Source: Caulobacter sp. X
Lineage (GTDB): Bacteria > Pseudomonadota > Alphaproteobacteria > Caulobacterales > Caulobacteraceae
Direction of reading: 5' to 3'
NCBI RefSeq assembly: GCF_002742635.1
Contig: NZ_PEGF01000002.1
Span: 682,001-746,000, forward strand
Length of the DNA stretch: 64,000 bases
Below are positions 52,772-59,788 of the stretch, piece after piece. The position numbers were made by a program, and so were the translations under genes. The notes beneath the pieces are model-generated. The model was not told the DNA's origin. It saw only the letters and a program-made list of their open reading frames with translations, and did not search any database. Position 1 is the stretch's first letter; each line of letters begins with the position of its first letter.

Positions 52772-55537
52772 ATGCTCATTCGCAACCAAGCGGCGCTGCT
52801 GCGCCGCGTCAGCGCGTTGGCGCTGATGTCTCTGGCCGTGGCCGCGCCCGCGGTCGCCGCCGACCTCCGCGGTCGCGTGGTGGACGCCGCCGGCGCCCCG
52901 CTGCCGGGCGCCTCCGTCGCCGTGGGCGGCCGCGCGGTCTCGGCCGGCCCCGATGGCCGCTTCGTCGTCACGGGCCTGCCCGCCGGCGCCGCCGAGGTGC
53001 GGATCACCTATGTCGGCTACGGCGCCTCGACCACGTCGGTCAGCCTGTCCGACAGCCAGGCGACGGACGTGACCGTCACCCTGACCCCGCCGGAGCAGGT
53101 CTCCGAGATCGTGGTCACCGGCCAGCGCGCCGCCGAGCGCCGCGCCCTGCAGGTCAAGAAGGTCGCCAACAACTTCGTCGAGGCGCTGTACGCCAACGAC
53201 GTGGGCAAGCTGCCAGACCAGAACGTCGCCGAGGCCGTCCATCGCCTGCCGGGGATCACGGTCGCCAATGACCAGGGCGAGGGCCGCTACGTCATCATCC
53301 GCGGTGTCGATCCGCGCTACGCCAATGTCACGGTCAACGGCCAGACGGCGGCCGCGCCCGAGCCCGACAACCGCCAGGTCAAGCTGGACGACATCCCCTC
53401 GTCGCTGATCGGCCAGGTGTCGGTGATCAAGAGCCTGACGCCCGACCTCGACGCCGCCGCCATCGCCGGCCAGGTCGACATCGTGACGCTGAGCGCCTTC
53501 GACCGTCACGGGACCTTCGGCAGCGCCCGGGCCGCCTACGGCCAGTTCGACCAGAACGACAAGCACCCCTACGAGGGCGACCTGACCCTGGGCGGGACCT
53601 TCGGCGCCGACAAGCAGTTCGGCGCGGTGCTGTCGGCCAACTATTCCAAGCGTCCGGTCGAGTCGCAGAACGTCGCCGGCGCGTCGTGGACCACGGCCGG
53701 CGGCAACCCGATCCCGGCCGATTACGACCTGCGCGACTACAACCTGACGCGCGAGCGCACCGGCTTCGTCGGCAATTTCGACTATCGTCCCAACGACGAC
53801 GTCCAGCTGTACCTGCGGACCCAATACTCGAAGTTCACCGACCACGAGACGCGCGACCGCTTCCGCCTGCCGATCTCCGGGACCATCACCCCGGCCAGCG
53901 CGACCACGGGCGCCTTCGCCAAGGCCACGGGCACGCGCTACGTCCGTCGCCGCGACGAGGACGACAACACCAAGACCGTCTCGGCCGGCGGCAAGTTCAA
54001 TGTCGGGACCGGCAAGCTGTCGGTCGACGCCGCCTGGAGCCGCGCGGAGAAGACCGACCCGCTGCGCAGCGAGTTCCAGTTCGCCACCGGCAAGACCATG
54101 ACCGGGTCCTACGACGTCTCGGACGTGCTGTTCCAGATCACGCCGGGCGCCAGCGCCTTCGATCCCGCCCAGTACACGTTCAAGAGCGTCAACTACGATC
54201 GCCGCGAGGCGGTCGAGACCCTGAAGCAGGCGCGCGCCGACTACCAGCTGCCGCTGGACGCGATGGGCGAGGGCTCGTCGCTGAAGTTCGGCGTCAAGCT
54301 GACCGACCGCGACAAGACCAACGACCGGACGTACACGACCTATGACCCGGGCAGCCTGGCCTTCACCCTGGCCGCGTTGAACCCGGCCAGCCTGGCTTCG
54401 ACCTATGACGGCCGCTACGCCTTCGGGCCCAAGGTCGACTATACGGCCGCCCAGGCCTATGTGACCGCCAACCCGACGACGCTGAAGCTGAACGCGGCCA
54501 AGTCGCTCAGCACCGACCTGCTCAGCGACTATGCGGTCTCGGAGAAGATCTGGGCCGGCTACGCCATGGCCACGCTGAAGCTGGGCCGGGTCACCCTGGT
54601 CCCCGGCCTGCGCGTCGAGACCACCGACGGCGACTACAGCGCCAAGACCTTCAACAACACGACTTCGACCCGTGGTCCCGACGCCACGGGCTCGAACAAG
54701 TACACCAACTGGTTCCCCGGCCTGAACGCCAAGATGGACGTCAACGAGCGCCTGGTGTTGCGCGCGGCGGCGACCACGGCGATCGGCCGTCCGGACTACA
54801 ACCAGCTGGCGCCGGCGATCACGGTCGACGCCACGGCCAACACGGTGACCACCGGCAATCCGGACCTGAAGCCGCTGACCTCGACCAACCTGGACGCGGG
54901 CTTTGAATACTATCTGCCCACCCAGGGGGTGCTGTCGGCCTCGCTGTTCTTCAAGGACATCCAGGACCCGATCTTCAGCCGCGCCCTGCTGAACCAGGCC
55001 GGAACCTTCGGCGGCGTGGCGCTGAGCGGCGCGACGGTCACCACCCCGCTGAACGCTCGCAAGGCGACGGTGTCGGGCCTTGAGCTGAACGCCCAGTCGC
55101 AGCTCAGCTTCCTGCCGGGCGTTCTGGACGGCTTCGGCGCGGGCGTGAACCTGACGTTGATCGACTCGTCGATCAAGGGCGTCCCGGGGCGCCTCGAGAG
55201 CCTGCAACTGGTCCAGCAGTCCAAGACCGTCGGCACGGCGCAGCTGTTCTACGAGAAGCATGGCCTGACCGCTCGCGTGGCCTACTCGTACCGCAGCAAG
55301 TTCCTCTACACGATCGGCGCGGACGCCGGCTCCGACATCTATTGGGACAAGCACGGCCAGGTCGACGCCCGCATCGCCTATGCGATCGGCAACAAGGCCC
55401 GCAGCGCGACGATCTTCCTGGAAGGCTCCAACCTGAACAACGAGCCGTGGCGCACCTTCGTCGGCCAGAAGAACCGCCTGGGCGAGAACGAACGCTACGG
55501 CCGCACCTTCCGGACGGGCGTGCAACTGAGCTTCTAG
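52772..55537 (+). CDS. TonB-dependent receptor with N-terminal carboxypeptidase-regulatory-like domain
   Basis: 921-residue outer-membrane importer. Signal peptide about 1-29 (ending AVAA), a small beta-sandwich domain (about 31-108: LRGRVVDAAGAPLPGASVAV, FVVTGLPAG), TonB box SEIVVTGQRA, plug (LPDQNVAEAVHRLPGITV, YVIIRGVDPRYANVTVNG) and barrel ending GVQLSF. The plug/barrel layout is the type often used for oligosaccharides or peptides in Caulobacter, but no catabolic gene is adjacent. AGGGGATC lies about 8 bases upstream. Its stop shares CTAG with the convergent hydrolase gene. Confidence 0.93.
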   Translation: MLIRNQAALLRRVSALALMSLAVAAPAVAADLRGRVVDAAGAPLPGASVAVGGRAVSAGPDGRFVVTGLPAGAAEVRITYVGYGASTTSVSLSDSQATDVTVTLTPPEQVSEIVVTGQRAAERRALQVKKVANNFVEALYANDVGKLPDQNVAEAVHRLPGITVANDQGEGRYVIIRGVDPRYANVTVNGQTAAAPEPDNRQVKLDDIPSSLIGQVSVIKSLTPDLDAAAIAGQVDIVTLSAFDRHGTFGSARAAYGQFDQNDKHPYEGDLTLGGTFGADKQFGAVLSANYSKRPVESQNVAGASWTTAGGNPIPADYDLRDYNLTRERTGFVGNFDYRPNDDVQLYLRTQYSKFTDHETRDRFRLPISGTITPASATTGAFAKATGTRYVRRRDEDDNTKTVSAGGKFNVGTGKLSVDAAWSRAEKTDPLRSEFQFATGKTMTGSYDVSDVLFQITPGASAFDPAQYTFKSVNYDRREAVETLKQARADYQLPLDAMGEGSSLKFGVKLTDRDKTNDRTYTTYDPGSLAFTLAALNPASLASTYDGRYAFGPKVDYTAAQAYVTANPTTLKLNAAKSLSTDLLSDYAVSEKIWAGYAMATLKLGRVTLVPGLRVETTDGDYSAKTFNNTTSTRGPDATGSNKYTNWFPGLNAKMDVNERLVLRAAATTAIGRPDYNQLAPAITVDATANTVTTGNPDLKPLTSTNLDAGFEYYLPTQGVLSASLFFKDIQDPIFSRALLNQAGTFGGVALSGATVTTPLNARKATVSGLELNAQSQLSFLPGVLDGFGAGVNLTLIDSSIKGVPGRLESLQLVQQSKTVGTAQLFYEKHGLTARVAYSYRSKFLYTIGADAGSDIYWDKHGQVDARIAYAIGNKARSATIFLEGSNLNNEPWRTFVGQKNRLGENERYGRTFRTGVQLSF

Positions 55538-56253
55538 CGTTTCCCAGCGGGGCGCTGCAGCCAGTGGCGCAGCGCCCCGTTGACCGCGCCGGGCGCCTCC
55601 ATCGGGGCCATGTGGCCGGTTCGGGGGATCACCACCAGGTGGGTGCAGCCGATGGCGGCGGCCATGGCGCGGTGGCCTTCGGCCGGGGTGATCTGGTCGT
55701 TCTCGCCGACGATGATCACCAGCGGGACCTTCAGCGCCCTCAGCGCCGCCTCGCCATCCTCGCGCGCCAGGCTGTTCTGGCGCAGGAAGACCTCGCGGCC
55801 CAGGCGCTGGGTCATGTCGACGATGCGGGTGGTGAGCTCGGCGTCGTCCAGGCGCGAGGCGTCGACATAGCTCTTCAGGATCGCCTGGCCGATTCCCAGG
55901 AAGGTCCCGCCCTTGGCGGCGGCCTTGTTCAGCGCCTGGCGCTGGGCGGCGCGCTGGGGCGTGTCGACATGGATCGAGGTGTCCAGCAGGGCCAGGCGCT
56001 CGATCCGCTCCGGCGCGAGCCGGGCGATCTCCTGGGCCACGTAGCCGCCCATCGAGAAGCCGGCAACGGCGAAGGTCGGTTCCGCACCCGCCAGCACATG
56101 CTCGGCCATTTCGCGGATCGTGGCGTAGGGCGTCAGGTCCGGAACCCAGATCCGCGCCACGTCGGCCAGGCCGTTGATCTGGTCGCGCCACAGCTCAGCG
56201 TCGTTCAGCAGCCCGGGGAGGAGGATCAGCTGGGGGAGGGGGGAGACGGTCAT
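55534..56253 (-). CDS. Alpha/beta hydrolase
   Basis: 239-residue alpha/beta-fold hydrolase with nucleophile Ser in AVAGFSMGGYVAQ, acid Asp in IVGENDQITP and His in RTGHMAPMEAPG. Oxyanion region LILLPGLLNDAELW. No signal peptide, so cytosolic. Members act as esterases or as lactone or ester hydrolases; substrate unknown. Convergent with the TonB receptor gene, the two stop codons overlapping in CTAG. Confidence 0.85.
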   Translation of the reverse strand: MTVSPLPQLILLPGLLNDAELWRDQINGLADVARIWVPDLTPYATIREMAEHVLAGAEPTFAVAGFSMGGYVAQEIARLAPERIERLALLDTSIHVDTPQRAAQRQALNKAAAKGGTFLGIGQAILKSYVDASRLDDAELTTRIVDMTQRLGREVFLRQNSLAREDGEAALRALKVPLVIIVGENDQITPAEGHRAMAAAIGCTHLVVIPRTGHMAPMEAPGAVNGALRHWLQRPAGKR

Positions 56254-56332
56254 CCCACTCCTCTTAGCATCGTCAGGACCCTAGGACGCTAGGGAAGGGC
56301 GCGCCCGGCCGAAGGTCAGGCGCGCCGATTTC

Positions 56333-56611
56333 TCACCAGTCGCCAGGGAGCGTCGGGCCACCACGCGAACACACATAGATCGGCGTGGCGTCGTAATAGG
56401 GCGAGGGAACATTTGCACGCACGACGTACACGAAGTCGCCCACGCGGCCGCAGCCCTGGTCCGACACCTCGCCCAGATACTGGGTCTTCGCGGCGTCCGC
56501 GTAGTAGACGTAGCTGTAGGCGGTCAGGTCGTCCTCGGCCATGGCCGCGGGCGCGCCCAGCGCGGCGAGGGCGGTCGCCAGGGCGAGAACGGTCTTGATG
56601 CGGATCGTCAT
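56333..56611 (-). CDS. Small secreted protein, possibly DUF6289-like
   Basis: 92 residues: signal peptide about 1-24 (LALATALAALGAPAAMA) then a short mature part with Tyr-rich strands and two Cys (YSYVYYADAAKTQYLGEVSD, QGCGRVGDF, IYVCSRGG) that could form a disulphide. It resembles the small exported DUF6289 group from memory; I am not sure. GGAGTG lies about 6 bases before ATG 56611. No function is known. Confidence 0.65.
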   Translation of the reverse strand: MTIRIKTVLALATALAALGAPAAMAEDDLTAYSYVYYADAAKTQYLGEVSDQGCGRVGDFVYVVRANVPSPYYDATPIYVCSRGGPTLPGDW

Positions 56612-56726
56612 CGGACACTCCATGTGGCAGCGCGCCGGAAGGGCGCAGCTCAACCTTCCATCGGATATCTCGATTAATCAACCTAAGCGGTAATCTCTTT
56701 TGCGGATCGCCTGACCTGCAAGCAAA

Positions 56727-56750
56727 AAGGGCGCTCCGAAGAGCGCCCTT
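56727..56750 (-). terminator. Intrinsic terminator of rpoH
   Basis: On the minus strand AAGGGCGCTC, a TTCG tetraloop and GAGCGCCCTT form a 10-bp stem followed by TTTGCTTGC. It begins 28 bases after the rpoH stop. On the plus strand the T tract is missing, so it acts mainly on rpoH. Confidence 0.85.
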
Positions 56751-56777
56751 CCGTCTCACCGCGGTGAGTTGAGGCCC

Positions 56778-57665
56778 TTACGCCTCGACCATGTTCTTGG
56801 CGATCGCCGCCTCGCGCATGGTCTTCTGCAGCTTCTCGAACGCGCGGACCTCGATCTGGCGGACCCGTTCGCGGCTGACGCCGTATTGGGCGGCCAGTTC
56901 CTCGAGAGTGGTCGGCTCGTCCTTCAGGCGGCGCTCGGTCAGGATGTGGCGCTCGCGGTCGGTCAGTTCGACCATCGCCTCTTCCAGAAGCGACATCCGC
57001 AGGGCCTTCTCCTCGTCCTCGGCGACGCGGGTCTCCTGGGAGACCTGCTCCTCGTCGGCCAGCCAGTCCTGCCACTCGCTCTCGCTGTCCGAACGCAGCG
57101 GCGCGTTCAGCGAGGCGTCGGGGCCCGACAGGCGGCGGTTCATCGAGATGACCTCGCTGTCCAGCACGCCCAGCTTGGTGGCGATCTCGCTGACCTGCTC
57201 GGGACGCAGGTCGCCTTCCTGGAAGGCGGCGATCTGGCTCTTGGCCTTGCGCAGGTTGAAGAACAGCTTCTTCTGCGCGGCGGTCGTGCCCATCTTCACC
57301 AGCGACCACGAGCGCAGGATGTATTCCTGGATCGAGGCGCGGATCCACCACATGGCGTAGGTGGCCAGGCGGAACCCCTTGTCGGGCTCGAACTTCTTGA
57401 CGGCCTGCATCAGGCCGACATTGCCCTCCGAGATGACTTCGCCGATCGGCAGGCCGTAGCCGCGATAGCCCATGGCGATCTTGGCCACGAGGCGCAGGTG
57501 GGATGTCACCATCTTGTGGGCGGCTTGCGGGTCCTGATGCTCTTTCCAGCGCTGGGCGAGCATGAACTCTTCGTCCTTGCTCAGCATCGGGAACTTGCGG
57601 ATCTCGGTCAGGTAGCGGGACAGACCACCGTCCGGCGACATCACCGATAGAGAATTCACGGCCAT
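56778..57665 (-). CDS. rpoH: RNA polymerase heat-shock sigma factor (sigma-32)
   Basis: 295-residue alternative sigma factor directing heat-shock genes. Region 2 (HLRLVAKIAMGYRGYGLPIG, FEPDKGFRLATYAMWWIRASI) and region 4 (LTDRERHILTERRL, YGVSRERVRQIEVRAFEKL) are intact, and the RpoH box QKKLFFNLR at 131-139 identifies the RpoH class. Start ATG 57665 has AAGGGGATATA upstream as ribosome site. The leader may fold over that site (see 57674-57735). The terminator at 56727 ends a single-gene unit. Confidence 0.97.
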   Translation of the reverse strand: MAVNSLSVMSPDGGLSRYLTEIRKFPMLSKDEEFMLAQRWKEHQDPQAAHKMVTSHLRLVAKIAMGYRGYGLPIGEVISEGNVGLMQAVKKFEPDKGFRLATYAMWWIRASIQEYILRSWSLVKMGTTAAQKKLFFNLRKAKSQIAAFQEGDLRPEQVSEIATKLGVLDSEVISMNRRLSGPDASLNAPLRSDSESEWQDWLADEEQVSQETRVAEDEEKALRMSLLEEAMVELTDRERHILTERRLKDEPTTLEELAAQYGVSRERVRQIEVRAFEKLQKTMREAAIAKNMVEA

Positions 57666-57673
57666 CGTACTTA

Positions 57674-57735
57674 TATCCCCTTGCGTGCGGATCCGCTCGC
57701 CAATCGCGCGCGATCATCCCCCACACGAGGGGATA
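57674..57735 (-). promoter_or_regulatory. rpoH leader with alternative base pairing at the ribosome site
   Basis: On the rpoH mRNA strand, UAUCCCCU (57735-57728) can pair perfectly with AGGGGAUA (57681-57674), which contains the Shine-Dalgarno sequence, or with GGGGAU (57721-57716) in a local hairpin. The two pairings exclude each other. Thermosensing or other control is possible if transcription starts upstream of 57735. This is inferred only from complementarity. Confidence 0.35.
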
Positions 57736-57862
57736 GATAGTTCACGAAGCGGCGGGTGGAAGGGCGGTAACGCATTTGTAATGTCCGAGTTGCCTGCTTG
57801 GGTATTGTACGAATGCGGCGCCATTTTGGACGCACGGGTTTCGTAAGGGAAATAGAGCTCAG

Positions 57863-58222
57863 ATGATCCGTTTCGTTCTCCGCGTCCTGATCGCCGCCTG
57901 CGGTCTGTGGCTGGCCGCGCGCATCGTGCCGGGCGTCACCGCCGACGGCTGGAAGACCCTGATCATCGCCGGCTTTTTGCTGGGCGTCGTCAACGCCGTG
58001 GTGCGGCCGGTGGTCACGGTCCTGACCTTGCCCCTGACCCTCGTCACCCTGGGGCTGTTCCTGCTGCTGGTGAACGCGGCGATGATCGGGATCGTCGACT
58101 GGCTGCTGGACGGCCTGCGCGTCCCCGGCTGGTGGGCGGGCGTCCAGGTCGCGGTGGTCACCGGCGTCGTCAGCTGGATCGGCCAGGCGTTCCTGGGCGG
58201 GCTGGAGACCGAGCGGGAATAG
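57863..58222 (+). CDS. YvlD/phage-holin-4-type small membrane protein
   Basis: 119 residues with four membrane helices (about 3-22, 33-52, 57-82, 92-112) and the family segment VNAVVRPVVTVLTLPLTLVTLGLF. Despite the Pfam-style name it is a chromosomal membrane protein of unknown role and there is no phage gene here. GGGAA precedes the ATG. It is divergent from rpoH; the 197-base gap contains the rpoH leader and presumably both promoters. Confidence 0.82.
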   Translation: MIRFVLRVLIAACGLWLAARIVPGVTADGWKTLIIAGFLLGVVNAVVRPVVTVLTLPLTLVTLGLFLLLVNAAMIGIVDWLLDGLRVPGWWAGVQVAVVTGVVSWIGQAFLGGLETERE

Positions 58223-58291
58223 CCCCGACGCAGGGGCAAGCTGGCGCGCGTCCCCATTTGGCGTAACCTTGGTCTTCGGGAGGAAGCCGAG

Positions 58292-58816
58292 ATGAAGATC
58301 ACCGGCGTCAATCACCTGGCCCTGGTCTGTCGCGACATGGCCGAGACGGTGAAGTTCTACACCGAAATCCTGCAGATGCCGCTGGTGAAGACCGTGGCCC
58401 TGCCGGACGGCGGCCAGCACTTCTTCTTCGACTGCGGCGGCGGCGCGTGCCTGGCCTTCTTCTGGTGGCCCGACACGCCGCCGGCCGCGCCAGGCGTCGC
58501 CTCGGTGCGCCAGTTCCCGGCCGACTCAAAGACCGCCGTCGGCTCGATGAACCACGTGGCCTTCACCGTCGACGAGGCCGATCTCGAGGCCTGCCTGGAG
58601 CGCCTGCGGGTGGCCGGCGTCCCGGCCTTCCCGATGGTGGTCAATCACGACGACAGCGAGACGGGCGTGGCCCGCAAGCCGCATCCGGGCGTCTTCGTCC
58701 GCTCGGTCTACTTCACCGATCCCAACGGGATCATGATGGAGCTGGCGGCCTTCACCCGCGATTTCGGCCCCGAGGACGTCCGCCACGCGCCCGCCCGCGC
58801 GACGGTGGACGCCTGA
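58292..58816 (+). CDS. VOC-family (glyoxalase-like) protein
   Basis: 174 residues with two beta-alpha-beta units of the vicinal-oxygen-chelate fold. Likely metal ligands are His in GVNHLALVCRD, His in SMNHVAFTVDE and Glu in GIMMELAAFTRDF. Members include ring-cleavage dioxygenases, glyoxalases and resistance proteins; I cannot choose. GGGAGGAAG lies about 7 bases upstream. It overlaps the next gene by one base (TGATG), so the two are probably one operon and may act on the same compound. Confidence 0.82.
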   Translation: MKITGVNHLALVCRDMAETVKFYTEILQMPLVKTVALPDGGQHFFFDCGGGACLAFFWWPDTPPAAPGVASVRQFPADSKTAVGSMNHVAFTVDEADLEACLERLRVAGVPAFPMVVNHDDSETGVARKPHPGVFVRSVYFTDPNGIMMELAAFTRDFGPEDVRHAPARATVDA

Positions 58817-59451
58817 TGCCGCGCCTACGCCAAGTTCCGCGCGCCGAGGTCGCGGACAAGGGGACGCTGAAGCTGTACGACCTGTTGTTCGGCGATCGCG
58901 ACCCGGTCAGCGAGCCGGGCACCGCCACCGGCACGCGGGGCGACTGGTGGACCGTTTTCGCCAATAGCCCCGACGTGCTGCGCCACGCCGCCCAGGGCTT
59001 CGCCCTCTACCGCGACCCGTCCCGCAAGATCGACCCGGTGCTGCGCGAGCTGGCCCAGACCCGCGCCGGCTGGGCGCGGGGCAGCCAGTTCGTCTTCTCG
59101 CAGCATTGCAAGTCGCTGCGCGGCCTGCGCGTCCCGGAAGAGAAGATCGCCGCCGTGCCGCACTGGGCGGTCAGCGACGTATTCGACGCGCATGAGCGGG
59201 CGGTGCTGGCCTATGCCGACGGCCTCGTCCTGGACGGCGGGCGCGTCGCCGACGGCGTGTTCGCGGCGCTGAAGGGCTTTCTCTCGGACGAACAGATCCT
59301 GGAGCTGACCTACATCACCTGCCTCTACGAGATGCACGCCGTGATGAGCCGGGCCCTGCGGACCGAGTTCGACGACCGTGACGAGCCGGTGGTCGAGGTC
59401 GCCGCGCCGGAGGCCTTCGCCGCGCGAGACTTCATGGACACGGGTCGGTAG
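58816..59451 (+). CDS. Carboxymuconolactone decarboxylase/AhpD-like protein
   Basis: 211 residues of the CMD superfamily: a helical core with LRELAQTRAGWARGSQFVFSQH and HCKSLRGLRVPEEKIAAV. Only one Cys occupies the usual Cys-x-x-Cys place (SQHCKS; the first is Ser), and Glu/Asp/His residues of the gamma-carboxymuconolactone decarboxylase type are seen instead, so it is probably not a thiol peroxidase. Start ATG 58816 overlaps the VOC gene stop. Pairing with a VOC protein suggests a small catabolic or detoxification step. Confidence 0.78.
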   Translation: MPRLRQVPRAEVADKGTLKLYDLLFGDRDPVSEPGTATGTRGDWWTVFANSPDVLRHAAQGFALYRDPSRKIDPVLRELAQTRAGWARGSQFVFSQHCKSLRGLRVPEEKIAAVPHWAVSDVFDAHERAVLAYADGLVLDGGRVADGVFAALKGFLSDEQILELTYITCLYEMHAVMSRALRTEFDDRDEPVVEVAAPEAFAARDFMDTGR

Positions 59452-59483
59452 GGGGCTCTTCTATCGGATCAGGAGACGCGCCT

Positions 59484-59504
59484 CCCCAGGCCTTGCGCCT
59501 GGGG
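59484..59504 (+). terminator. Possible terminator hairpin after the CMD-family gene
   Basis: CCCCAGGC and GCCTGGGG form an 8-bp stem with a 5-base loop, 32 bases after the stop codon. No T tract follows, so it may rely on Rho or not terminate at all. Confidence 0.35.
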
Positions 59505-59788
59505 TCCAGCGTTCCGCCGTCTCCGAGCTGATGAGTATTGCTTGCGTTGAAGCCCTCTCCGGCCATCGCCGCGCCAACCGAACCATGGGGGCCTCGCCAC
59601 AGGAGCGAGGAAGGTGAATATTTTCATGACGTGAAAAATTGGAGAGTAGAGCCGCATCACGGTAAACGCGCCCGCAAGCACTGTGACGACGCCATGAAGT
59701 TTTCGCGAAATGATCCCGCCGCCGCCGTCTCATTAGCAGGCCGTTAGCCGAGAAATGGTCCCTCGCCATCTGTAGTGGAGGCGTACGC
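59505..59788. other. Gene-free region upstream of the GGDEF/EAL gene
   Basis: The gap 59452-59788 (337 bases) has no convincing reading frame. It contains the hairpin at 59484-59504 and, at 59621-59637, the dyad TTTTCA-TGACG-TGAAAA inside an AT-rich patch unusual for this DNA. The end of the gap (GTGGAGGCGTACGC) is the ribosome site of the next gene. A long leader, a small RNA or an operator are all possible. Confidence 0.4.

Noticed and set aside
52712..56191. 1159-codon open frame on the minus strand opposite the third TonB receptor gene
   Set aside because: High GC leaves long stop-free frames. The opposite strand has complete TonB receptor domains and codon-position bias, while this frame gives low-complexity Arg/Gly/Ala-rich sequence without motifs.
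57863..58222. Phage holin name suggesting prophage remains
   Set aside because: The protein is a chromosomal four-helix YvlD-type membrane protein; no integrase, capsid or lysis genes are nearby and base composition is unchanged.
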